A stretch of 64,000 nucleotides of DNA from Bacteroidales bacterium (GTDB lineage: Bacteria; Bacteroidota; Bacteroidia; Bacteroidales; UBA932). Shown here piece after piece: positions 54,299-63,100 of this stretch. Each line of letters opens with the position of its first letter. Within the stretch, counting starts at the first letter, position 1. Position numbers and translations under genes: made by a program. The notes under the pieces were generated by a model, which worked only from the letters and a program-made list of their open reading frames with translations, was not told the DNA's origin and did not search any database. The stretch is taken from assembly GCA_017631435.1 (NCBI GenBank), contig JAGBTG010000056.1, positions 62,001 to 126,000 of the forward strand, read 5' to 3'.

Positions 54299-55645
54299 AT
54301 GGCAGAGGATATAATTCGTTTTAAGAGAAAGATGTATGACACTATGCTCAAATGGAAACAAGAGCGTAATGGTGATACTGCAATGCTTATACAAGGTGCT
54401 CGTCGTGTTGGTAAATCAACTATAGCAGAGGAGTTTGCTCGCAATGAGTATAAGTCATATATATTGATTGATTTTTCAAAAGTCTCAAAAGAGGTTAGTG
54501 ATTTGTTTAACGATATATCAGACTTAAACTATTTATTCCTAAGATTACAATTTATTTTTCAGGTTGAATTACATGAAAGGGAATCGGTAATTATATTTGA
54601 TGAAGTTCAATTACAGCCCCTTGCAAGACAAGCTATTAAGCATCTTGTAAAAGACCACAGATATGACTATATTGAAACCGGTTCTTTAATTTCAGTGAGG
54701 TCAAAGAGTAAGAATATCATTATTCCAAGTGAAGAAACAAAGGTTAATATGTATCCAATGGACTATGAAGAATTCAGATGGGCGTTGGGTGATACCGCCA
54801 CTATACCTTTGTTGCGTACTGCTTTCGAAAAAAAGATTCCTCTAGGAGATGCTACACATAGAAAGCTTATGAGAGATTTTCGCTTGTATATGCTTATCGG
54901 TGGTATGCCACAGGCTGTTGCAGCCTACATAAGGACAAATAATTTTACTGCTGTAGATTTAGCCAAACGGGATATTATCGCTTTATATGAAGAGGATTTC
55001 GGTAAGATTGATGATTCAGGAAGGGCTAAAGCAATGTTCGATGCTATTCCTGCGCAGTTAAGTAAAAACACAATGCGTTATCAGGTAGGTAAAGCAATCC
55101 CAGAAGAACGGGCAGAACGCGTAATAAATGTCATAAAGGATATGGAAGACTCTATGACAACTAATATAGCGTTTCATTCAGATGACCCGAATGTAGGATT
55201 GGCTTTAACAAAGAATTTGGAGTATTTTAAGATGTATACATCTGATACAGGTCTATTCGTAACACTCGCATTCAAGGATAGTGATATAACAGAAAATATT
55301 ATTTATGAGAAATTGCTTAGCGATAAGTTAAGTACTAACCTTGGATACGTATATGAAAATATGATTGCTCAGATGCTTGTCGCTAACGGCAAAGAGTTAT
55401 TCTATCATACAATACCTTATGCTGAGGGCAAGAAGTATTACGAGATTGATTTCGTTATCACAGAAAAGCATAAGATATCTCCAATTGAGGTAAAATCATC
55501 GGGATACAAGTCACACAAATCATTGGACGAGTTTTGTACAAAGTTCTCAGACCGCATTATGAACAAATATGTGATATATACCAAGGATTATAAACGTGAG
55601 AATGGCGTGGATTATATTCCAGTATATATGACTATGTTCTTGTAA
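54299..55645 (+). CDS. AAA ATPase with DUF4143 domain
   Basis: A 448-residue P-loop ATPase of the AAA_14 plus DUF4143 kind. Walker A GARRVGKST is near residue 34, Walker B VIIFDEVQL near 102 and the sensor-like ETGSLIS near 125. The C-terminal DUF4143 region carries a PD-(D/E)XK-like pattern EIDFVI...ISPIEVKSS (about 384-400). These proteins are abundant in Bacteroidota, often in several copies; their role is unknown, although a nuclease-like C-terminus suggests DNA transactions or defence. The gene is more AT-rich and uses different codons from its neighbours, a sign of transfer. It is the only gene of the tRNA-Lys island. Confidence 0.85.
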   Translation: MAEDIIRFKRKMYDTMLKWKQERNGDTAMLIQGARRVGKSTIAEEFARNEYKSYILIDFSKVSKEVSDLFNDISDLNYLFLRLQFIFQVELHERESVIIFDEVQLQPLARQAIKHLVKDHRYDYIETGSLISVRSKSKNIIIPSEETKVNMYPMDYEEFRWALGDTATIPLLRTAFEKKIPLGDATHRKLMRDFRLYMLIGGMPQAVAAYIRTNNFTAVDLAKRDIIALYEEDFGKIDDSGRAKAMFDAIPAQLSKNTMRYQVGKAIPEERAERVINVIKDMEDSMTTNIAFHSDDPNVGLALTKNLEYFKMYTSDTGLFVTLAFKDSDITENIIYEKLLSDKLSTNLGYVYENMIAQMLVANGKELFYHTIPYAEGKKYYEIDFVITEKHKISPIEVKSSGYKSHKSLDEFCTKFSDRIMNKYVIYTKDYKRENGVDYIPVYMTMFL

Positions 55646-55843
55646 ATAACAATTATATTATGTGTAGCGAATATAAAATTTCATATATCAAAGAATTTAT
55701 AAGGAGATTTGCAAAGAGATTCAGCCGTCATGAGCATGTAGTTTGAATATCTACACAATTTCAAAGGAATATAATTTCTTGAGACTGCCCGAAAAATGGG
55801 AAGGCGACACACATTACCAAAATTTTCGGAAAAACCATAAAAG

Positions 55844-55881
55844 AAAAATCGCAAGAACTTGATTTTCAAGTGCTTGCGATT
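55844..55881 (-). terminator. Terminator downstream of tRNA-Lys
   Basis: On the minus strand a 15-bp stem with one mismatch (AATCGCAAG...CTTGCGATT outer, ACTTGA/TCAAGT inner) and an AAA loop is followed by TTTTT, eight bases after the tRNA end. The rest of 55646-55843 holds no gene I can support. Confidence 0.8.
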
Positions 55882-55888
55882 CCGTTCT

Positions 55889-55904
55889 GTGACCCGCCAG
55901 GGGA
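55889..55904. repeat. Right boundary repeat at the tRNA-Lys 3' end
   Basis: GTGACCCGCCAGGGGA, the 3' end of tRNA-Lys plus one base, identical to 53946-53961. Confidence 0.7.
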
Positions 55905-55962
55905 TCGAACCCTGGACCCCAACATTAAGAGTGTCGTGCTCTACCAGCTGAGCTAGCGAGTC
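55890..55962 (-). tRNA. tRNA-Lys (anticodon CTT)
   Basis: A 73-nt cloverleaf: a 7-bp acceptor stem (GACTCGC with GCGGGTC, one G-T), D-arm AGCTCAGCTGGTAGAGC, anticodon stem CGACA/TGTTG with loop CTCTTAA (anticodon CTT, reads AAG), and T-arm with GGTTCGATCC. Discriminator A; CCA is not encoded. Its 3' end is the integration site of the small island. Confidence 0.95.
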
Positions 55963-55974
55963 GGACTGGTGAAG

Positions 55975-56048
55975 TGATCCAGAAGGGATTCGAACCCCTG
56001 ACCCACAGATTAGAAATCTGTTGCTCTATCCAGCTGAGCTACTGGACC
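55975..56048 (-). tRNA. tRNA-Arg (anticodon TCT)
   Basis: A 74-nt cloverleaf: acceptor GGTCCAG with CTGGATC, D-arm AGCTCAGCTGGATAGAGC, anticodon stem ACAGA/TCTGT with loop TTTCTAA (anticodon TCT, reads AGA), and T-arm GGTTCGAATCC. CCA is not encoded. It lies 12 bases upstream of tRNA-Lys in the same direction, so they are probably one transcript. Confidence 0.95.
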
Positions 56049-56161
56049 AGTCCCGCCGTGGCTGATTGCCTTAGCGGGTGCAAATATAGGAGGTTTTTTT
56101 GGTTCTGCAAAATTTTTTTGCACAAAAGTTGTTATCTTTACAATAAAATCAATGTTTGGAG

Positions 56162-58057
56162 ATGAATAGGAGGTTGTGCATACTTTTTTTGGCTGTGATT
56201 ATTGGTACAATGTGCCCTGCAGTGGCATTGTGCCAAGACCGCACCCCTGCACAAGACTCCCAGCCGCAACACACTCTTCCTCATATTCTCGACAGTCTCC
56301 GCCACTATGCCCAGCAGAGGGAGACCATGCAAACGCAGTATGAGGCAAATCTAAAGATAAAATCCCAGGTGGATGTGCTCCACAAGGGTTTTTTCCCAGC
56401 ACTGGTGCCATACCTTAACAGGGCAAAGCTCAGTGAGGGAAGTTTCACACAGCAGTATACTGGTACTCTCAAACACACTGCCCAAGACAGCACCTCAACA
56501 ACACTAACTCCGCTGGATAAGGAGAATAGTCTGATTGTCAAGGAATTTACAGAACACATTACCTCGTTGGCGCAGAATATAAATGTCTATTCGCAGTATA
56601 TCTACGGGAACATATATTCTCCGTTGGCATATCTGTCGGGAAAATACTATGATTTTTCATTGGATTCCACATGGATCCACAATGGCAATACACATTACAG
56701 GATTGTCTTCACTCCTAAAATCAACAATTACAAGTTTGTGGAGGGGTATATTATAACAACCCAAAATGACTGGTCTATAAGGGATATGCATATTGCTGGA
56801 AATATGGAGTTTGGGCAATATTGCAATATTGTGCAGATGGGGGAGCAGGGGAGCCCGTATGAGCATCTGCCATCCCAGTTGCAGGTGAAGTTCAAGGGTA
56901 ACTTCTTGGGAACCAAGATCAATGCGGAAAGCGCCCATGAGTTTGCCTATACCCGCATTGGAGAGCATAATTTTCATCCCGACAGCACATTTTCGCCTCA
57001 GCCCCACCAGGATACTCTCTCCACCAGTTCCACCGGACAGAAAAGGCCTCAAAGAGGATATTTCCTTGTGAAAGACCGCTCCATGAATCTTAATGACAAG
57101 GGATACCTGTATATGGCTCCGCTGGTGAGCCCGCTGCTGTTCCATTACAGCACCAACAGCGGACTGTCGTACACCCAGAAACTCAAATATACACGGCAGC
57201 TCCAACACAACAAACTCTTCAGCATTTCGCCGCTCATTGGCTATAACTTCAAATATAAGGAGTTTTATTGGGCTGTAAACGGCAATTACCTCTATTCTCC
57301 TTCTACTAATGGCAGGATCTTCATTGAGGCCGGGAACGGCGTGCCGCAGGAATTGAGGACGTCGTATGCCAAATTGGGACACACTATAAATATAATGGAC
57401 AATATATCCATTACGGCCACTGCGGCACAGCTGCGTTATACGTGGCACAACAAGGAGGCACATCCTCAAGCAAAGACTTCATTTACTACCTTTGCGCCGG
57501 AGGTTGAGCTTCAGTACAGCAAAAAAGGTTATCCAACCTTTACCCTTGGATATGCCCACTCCATAAAAGGGATCTTTGGCAGCGATGTTGAGTTTGGTAG
57601 GGCGGAGTTTGACATGCAGCATCAGATAGAGGTTGGACCAATGCACTCTCTTACCTACAGGTTAGGGTTTGGATTAGCCATGGATTACAACTATCTCTAC
57701 TTTGTGCAGTTCAAGAACCTTAAAGACAACCACTTGCCTCATGGTTGGGATGATGATATAGGGGGGACGTTCAATCTCCTTTCATCTGTAAAATACCACG
57801 AGATAGACAAATACCTTAGAGCCAATATCCAATACGATGCTCCGCTTCTGCTGGTGCCTACACTCCTTAGAAAGGTAAAATACATCACCCGCGAGCGTCT
57901 GTACTGTAACCTCCTGTTGGTAGACACCATGAACCCCTACCTTGAGATGGGGTACGGCATAGGCACCAATATCTTTAACATGGGAATCTTCTGGGGAGGC
58001 GAGATTGACAAGTGGGATCGCATTGGGGTGAAATTTACATTTGAGATATTCAATTAA
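56162..58057 (+). CDS. DUF5686-like outer-membrane protein, short form
   Basis: A 631-residue exported protein with a signal peptide (ending VALCQD). The C-terminal half consists of barrel-like strands ending VKFTFEIFN, with the line NPYLEMGYGIGTNIFNMGIFWGG typical of the DUF5686 family. Typical members are about 800 residues with an N-terminal carboxypeptidase-regulatory-like beta domain; that domain is missing here, and the protein begins with a helical region. Function unknown. It precedes the DUF1460 gene by 29 bases and may share a transcript. Confidence 0.75.
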   Translation: MNRRLCILFLAVIIGTMCPAVALCQDRTPAQDSQPQHTLPHILDSLRHYAQQRETMQTQYEANLKIKSQVDVLHKGFFPALVPYLNRAKLSEGSFTQQYTGTLKHTAQDSTSTTLTPLDKENSLIVKEFTEHITSLAQNINVYSQYIYGNIYSPLAYLSGKYYDFSLDSTWIHNGNTHYRIVFTPKINNYKFVEGYIITTQNDWSIRDMHIAGNMEFGQYCNIVQMGEQGSPYEHLPSQLQVKFKGNFLGTKINAESAHEFAYTRIGEHNFHPDSTFSPQPHQDTLSTSSTGQKRPQRGYFLVKDRSMNLNDKGYLYMAPLVSPLLFHYSTNSGLSYTQKLKYTRQLQHNKLFSISPLIGYNFKYKEFYWAVNGNYLYSPSTNGRIFIEAGNGVPQELRTSYAKLGHTINIMDNISITATAAQLRYTWHNKEAHPQAKTSFTTFAPEVELQYSKKGYPTFTLGYAHSIKGIFGSDVEFGRAEFDMQHQIEVGPMHSLTYRLGFGLAMDYNYLYFVQFKNLKDNHLPHGWDDDIGGTFNLLSSVKYHEIDKYLRANIQYDAPLLLVPTLLRKVKYITRERLYCNLLLVDTMNPYLEMGYGIGTNIFNMGIFWGGEIDKWDRIGVKFTFEIFN

Positions 58058-58072
58058 CATATTAATTTTGTA

Positions 58073-58080
58073 CAAACTCA
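58073..58080 (+). promoter_or_regulatory. Possible -7 promoter element abutting the DUF1460 gene
   Basis: TAATTTTG followed by T matches TAnnTTTGY but ends only 6 bases before the ATG at 58087. If used, the transcript would be almost leaderless; it may be fortuitous because the gene could be co-transcribed with the upstream one. Confidence 0.3.
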
Positions 58081-58086
58081 ATTAAG

Positions 58087-58950
58087 ATGAAAAACATAAC
58101 AAAACTATTTGTTCTGGCACTTGCTCTCTGCCAGATAACATTTGCAAGCCAGCTTTTTGCACAGCAGAGTATGGATGCGCAGAGCAAAGCCAAATACGCA
58201 AAAATTTCAAAAGTGCTCCTTGAGAACAACCACAAAACTGTACCGGAACTCATGGTAATAGCAGCAAAGCAGATGCTTGGAACAGAGTATGTTGCAGGCT
58301 CGCTGGAGCTTGTACCTGAGAGACTTAAGGTATCTTTGGTGGAGACAGACTGCATCCTTTTTGTAGAAACCTGCATGGCAATGGCCATGAATGCAAAGAA
58401 AGGTTATGATTCTCCCGACAGTCTTTGTGCCGCCATACAGCGCACCCGCTACCGCAACGGCATCGTAGACGGTTATGCCAGCAGAATCCACTACACCAGC
58501 GAGTGGATCAGACAAGGAGAGGGGAGAGGTATCTTCAGGGAGATTACCGATGTTTTGAGTGGAGATAATCTGTCGGGACAAAGATTCTCATACATGAGCA
58601 AACACTCCTCTGCGTACAAACAATTGAAAGATAATCCTGCTGAGGTAGCAAGAATCTCCAAAATGGAGGATTATTTAAATTCATTCTCAGACTATTACGT
58701 TATCCCTAAAGCTGTTGTGAACAAGATGGACCACCTCTTGAAAGATGGCGATATCCTATGCTTCAACTCATCTGTAGAGGGGCTTGACATTGCCCATGTG
58801 GCAATTGTTTACCATAACGATAACGGCGAGGTTGGCTTTATCCATGCCTCGCAGGGAGACGGTAAAGTGGTAATTGATGAGAAAAGCATTCACAATTACG
58901 TGAACTCGCGCAAGAGCAATGATGGAATTAGAATTGTAAGGGTAAAATAA
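58087..58950 (+). CDS. DUF1460 family amidase-like protein
   Basis: A 287-residue exported protein with a signal peptide ending FAQQS. DUF1460 proteins have an NlpC/P60-like fold and cleave N-acetylmuramoyl-L-alanine-type bonds. The nucleophile region VETDCILFVETCM (Cys near residue 89), the conserved RTRYRNGIVDGYASRIHYTSEW (about 118) and a His in DIAHVAIVYHNDNG (about 236) are present. It is probably periplasmic and active on peptidoglycan fragments. Its stop codon overlaps the start of the DUF362 gene. Confidence 0.85.
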   Translation: MKNITKLFVLALALCQITFASQLFAQQSMDAQSKAKYAKISKVLLENNHKTVPELMVIAAKQMLGTEYVAGSLELVPERLKVSLVETDCILFVETCMAMAMNAKKGYDSPDSLCAAIQRTRYRNGIVDGYASRIHYTSEWIRQGEGRGIFREITDVLSGDNLSGQRFSYMSKHSSAYKQLKDNPAEVARISKMEDYLNSFSDYYVIPKAVVNKMDHLLKDGDILCFNSSVEGLDIAHVAIVYHNDNGEVGFIHASQGDGKVVIDEKSIHNYVNSRKSNDGIRIVRVK

Positions 58951-60107
58951 TGGAAAAATCAAAAGTTTACTACACCAACCTCCGCTGCAAGCCGGGGGTA
59001 AATCTATTGAAGAAGCTCCGCAACCTTGTTAAGGCTGCCGGAATAGAGCAGATAAATTTTGAGGGCCAGTACACAGCTGTAAAGCTTCACTTTGGTGAGC
59101 CCGGCAACATGGCTTACATCAGACCAAACTATGTTGCCACTGTTGTGGACTTGTTGAACTCCCTTGGAGCAAAGACCTTCCTTACAGATGCCAACACGCT
59201 GTACAAGGGTAGGAGAGACAACGCCGTAGACCACCTTAAAAGCGCTATGGTGAACGGCTTTAACCCAATAGCGGTAAATGCCAACGTAATTATTGCCGAC
59301 GGCCTTAAAGGCACCAACTACGCAGCCATTCCAATTGAAGGGGCAAAATACTGTCCTGCTCCAAAGATTGGCCAGGCAGTTGCAGACGCAGATATTGTAA
59401 TCTCAATCAGCCACTTTAAAGGTCATGAACAGGCCGGATTTGGCGGAGCATTGAAAAATCTTGGTATGGGATGTGCCAGCATTGCCGGCAAGCTTGAGCT
59501 CCACTCATCATCGCAGCCTAAAGTAAACGAAAAGAACTGCATAGGCTGCCGCATCTGTGAGAAAAACTGCAACCACGGCGCAATATCTGTTAATCCCGAC
59601 AGAAAAGCAGTAATTGATTACAGCAAATGTGTAGGCTGCGGCCAGTGCGTAGCCCTTTGCCAATACGCTGCAGCTGTCCTTGCCGAGTGGGATACCTCAG
59701 AGGTGCTCAACTGCAAGATTGCCGAGTACACCAAGGCTGTTCTCCAGGGCAAACCAAACTTCCACATAAGCCTGATTATGAACGTATCGCCTGAGTGCGA
59801 CTGCTGGGGCCACAACGATGTTCCCCTTGTACCGGACCTTGGCATGATGGCCTCATTTGATCCGGTAGCACTGGACCAGGCTTGTGCAGATTTGGTAAAC
59901 AAAGCACCGGTAATCAACGGCTGGCGCAAAGAAGAGGAGCCTTGTTCTTGCGGCTGCAATCATGAGCATGGAGATGCCCAAAGTGCGGGCCACGTCCACG
60001 ATGAACTCTTCAAACATATCCACCCTGATACCGATTGGGAAAGCGGTCTCCAGTACGCCCAGGAGATAGGTTTGGGCAGGAGGGAGTATGAACTTGTAGA
60101 GGTTTAG
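58950..60107 (+). CDS. DUF362 protein with two 4Fe-4S clusters
   Basis: A 385-residue cytoplasmic protein. The N-terminal DUF362 region (LHFGEPGNMAYIRPNY near 49, SHFKGHEQAGFGGALKNLGMG near 153) is followed by two ferredoxin motifs, CIGCRICEKNC (about 197) and CVGCGQCVALC (about 227). A Cys/His-rich string CSCGCNHEHG near 330 may bind metal. DUF362 proteins are redox proteins of unsettled role, found mainly in anaerobes. It starts at the TAATG overlap with the DUF1460 gene, so the two are coupled. Confidence 0.87.
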   Translation: MEKSKVYYTNLRCKPGVNLLKKLRNLVKAAGIEQINFEGQYTAVKLHFGEPGNMAYIRPNYVATVVDLLNSLGAKTFLTDANTLYKGRRDNAVDHLKSAMVNGFNPIAVNANVIIADGLKGTNYAAIPIEGAKYCPAPKIGQAVADADIVISISHFKGHEQAGFGGALKNLGMGCASIAGKLELHSSSQPKVNEKNCIGCRICEKNCNHGAISVNPDRKAVIDYSKCVGCGQCVALCQYAAAVLAEWDTSEVLNCKIAEYTKAVLQGKPNFHISLIMNVSPECDCWGHNDVPLVPDLGMMASFDPVALDQACADLVNKAPVINGWRKEEEPCSCGCNHEHGDAQSAGHVHDELFKHIHPDTDWESGLQYAQEIGLGRREYELVEV

Positions 60108-60109
60108 GA

Positions 60110-63100
60110 TTACTCCTCCTCTACAAGCACTATATCCGGATTTTCAACAAACTCAGCCAGACTGAGTTTGTTGAAAATGAATGTTTTGGTTAAATTACCC
60201 TCCTTGTGGGTATGGGTGATTGTCAACGGATCGTCGTTCCATCTGAAACTGTATTCAGGGCGGAGTGTAAGTTCATACCAGCTGTTATTATTATGGGCAG
60301 CATCCGGCGCGTGTACTGTCATACTGCCAATTCGGCTGTTGTTCCTTTCAAGGGCAAAAGAGACAAAAGCACCTGGCTCCATATTTTCCAAAGTCACCCC
60401 GTTATCATGTGATATTTTTATAGTGCCGGTAATTGGTCTGTTTGACAATCTGAACCTTTTGTCATAGAACACTGCAATCTGCTCGTTGTGTCCCTCTTTG
60501 TCGCTCACCCCTGCCAGTACTGGATCTGTAGTAATCAGAATCTCACCTTTGGTAACAGCATTCTTTTTCTGAAGGCTTACTTTCTTCCTCTCGTTTCGTT
60601 GGGCGTCGGTGTTGCCGGCATTGGCATCTGCAATCAGAGCATTGCCACCACTATAATTCACATTATTGAAATTGTTTATGCACGAGTCCCTCTCTGCCTC
60701 CCTGGTTGCACCAACTTTATATGCATATACACCATCTTTCAGTTTTATGAGTTTGTCTGTTCCGGCTGCATCCAGCATAGGTGCAACTATATACACATAG
60801 AATTTGGTACCAAAAGGGTCTACAGAGGCATTGTCGGCCGCTGAAAAGCTTGTAATGTCAAAATATACATCTATATTTCCAGCAGGGCCATAATCCAGCT
60901 CCACGTTGTCTATAACCTCCTCCTGTTGCCCTTCTATGATTGTTCCTGCAAGGCTGTTTGAAGCTCCTCCTGTACCCAGCTGTGCCGCAAAATGGAACGG
61001 GAGGTAGTTCTCAAGTTCAAAAATCAGAGAACGGTATCCTTTACCTTTATCAACTGAGTTTTCATTGCCGTAGGTACCCTGGGTTCCATCTGCAAATGCC
61101 TGCTCTGAGCCAGGCTGGTTAGAAGATATGCGCACCACCTCCTTGCTTTTTGCACGGTCTGTTATCATGTGTATAAGATATCCGGTCTTGTTTCCTCCTG
61201 TTTCAGGATAATTCATTTGATTGGGATCATTAAACCTGAAAGCATGAATCCTTCCTCCCGACCCCCACAATTCCTGATGGAAATCTATAAAAGTGCAATT
61301 GCACAAATCTGTAGCACCGTGTCCGTGCTTGTGTGAAAGGAACTCTGAGTAGAAGAAAAACTCATCATTGGTGCCTGTTTTTACAACCTCTTCATTCTTG
61401 TTGTTTCCAGTGGTCCTAAGATGGGTAAACACAAGTCCAAGATCTACAGGAGCATTCTTCTTCTGTGGAACAAGGATGTACTTTACATTCTCATCATATA
61501 TGCCCGTAGTTTCACTTATCTTCAGTCCTGGCATAGTAATCCTGTACTCTGCCGAGTTGTTGAAAACGATTGTCTTCTGAACGGAGTTGAACAATGGAGA
61601 CTCAATTGTAACCCACTCAATAAGGTTTGTATTGTTTTGTCTTGAAACAAGGTTCTTGAAATATATCCTCTGGTCACCTTTTGCAGTTACCGTATAAACG
61701 TATTTGTACCCTATAGGTTTGTTGTTGTCTTTATCTTCCTGGGTTGCGTATATATCCTTACCGTATTCATCGGGATTGCTCTGGTATGTGATTACCGGCA
61801 GCTCCCTTCCGGCTATATGCCTTACATCCACATTTGCTGCTGAAATGTATACATCAAACGGAAGCAGTTCATCCGGACACTCCGGTGGAACGGTAAATAG
61901 CAATGTAAGGTTTTCTCCGGCATCTGAGTTTACCTGGGTACTTACCCATACAGGGATAAAATCAAGGGCCTTAAGTATGGTAATCTTAATTTTGCGTTGC
62001 AGCAGCCCCTTTCTAATAACAACCGTTCCTGTTATTGTCTGTTTGTCATTGAGGGCATCAAGATTGTCGAGAACCACTGTAGCCTCATTGTAATCGCCGC
62101 TCTCCAGAGACATAAAATCGTTTATTGGCGGCTGTGACGATATCTCGCATCCGTCTGCCCACTCAATTACCGGCTTGTCTGCAGATGTAGTGGCTCTGCC
62201 GTCAATCCTGCTCAGGTAATATCCTAAATCTATAGTATAGTTTGCAATGCTTCCTCCCGGTGCATTCAAATCATACGAGGCATTATGGTACGGCTTTGAC
62301 AAAACCCAAGTGGTATTGCCGTTCCCGTCTGTTTGTGGGGTTGCCAGTATCTCCAGTGAGGTCTCATTCACTTTAAGTGAGTATGTGTTGTCTGTAATCT
62401 CATTAATCTCATCACTTATAGAGAGCCACACGTTGTTTGATGCAGGGGCGGTGAGGGCCTCCTCAAATGTCTTCTGGCCATAATACAGTTTTCCGGTAAT
62501 ATTTATGGTATAAGTGAAATTCCTCCTTATCTTCACATAATCTCCATCCTTGTCCATAAGGATAACCCTGTAATACAGATCCTCCTTGTCACCATTGTTG
62601 CGCCCTTTTATTATAATGCTCACCGGATCTGAACTCTTGTTGTCTGTTTCAAAAACCACTGTCTCCTCGGCAATGTCAACATCCTCCGGTGGAGACAGCC
62701 TTGTGGTATTGTGCGGAAGGGTAATGAAATCTGTAGTGGTCCAGTCGCAATCTCCAACCCACGTCTCGGTACCGTTTGAGGAGGTTACATTGGTAGTGAA
62801 ATTAAACCCTTTCTGTGGGTGGTACGGGGCAACGGTACCAAAAGCGCATGTATTGGTAACTGTAAAACCTTGCACATCAAACAACCCATCTTTAGACGGC
62901 ACCCAGAATCTTGCCTGATTTCTAAGCAGCCTTATTGGTTTATCGGGGGAGCCGTGGGTCTCCTTCAGCCTGTTTATAAAAGACTTGGCATCGGGAATAT
63001 CAGGACCATAGGCGGCAAAATATCCCCAATATATCACCATTCCCGACGATCCTTCCAATTTTGCAATCACATCATGCTCGGTCTGTCCTATAAAATTCTC

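Larger units (their letters stand above)
53946..55888. mobile_element. Small integrated island at the tRNA-Lys 3' end
   Basis: A 1.94-kb AT-rich segment bounded by the 16-bp tRNA-Lys 3'-end repeat. It holds one ATPase gene and its repeats, and no integrase. Each side has its own terminator beside a tRNA 3' end: one at 55844-55881 inside the island and the displaced one at 53907-53936. TTTTCGGAAA words occur at both ends (near 54073 and 55829), possible arm sites for an integrase. No TCCCGACAG word occurs inside. It would need an integrase supplied in trans, or it is a decayed element. Confidence 0.6.
449..59602. repeat. Dispersed 9-bp word TCCCGACAG, 25 exact copies
   Basis: Exact copies on the plus strand start at 1798, 6575, 12493, 14458, 18632, 22932, 24262, 27147, 29395, 33957, 35685, 36419, 43152, 45860, 47863, 56977, 58413 and 59594. 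On the minus strand they occupy 449-457, 13451-13459, 27518-27526, 35111-35119, 43165-43173, 56633-56641 and 58570-58578. Five are intergenic (22932, 24262, 29395 and the pair at 43152/43165). Within genes the word is read as PD(S/R), LSG, SRQ, PTA and PVG, so it is not one protein motif. About 25 further places match only TCCCGAC. Confidence 0.8.

Noticed and set aside
54299-55645. Calling the ATPase a proven defence or toxin gene
   Set aside because: The DUF4143 family has no settled function; only the ATPase motifs and nuclease-like end can be seen.
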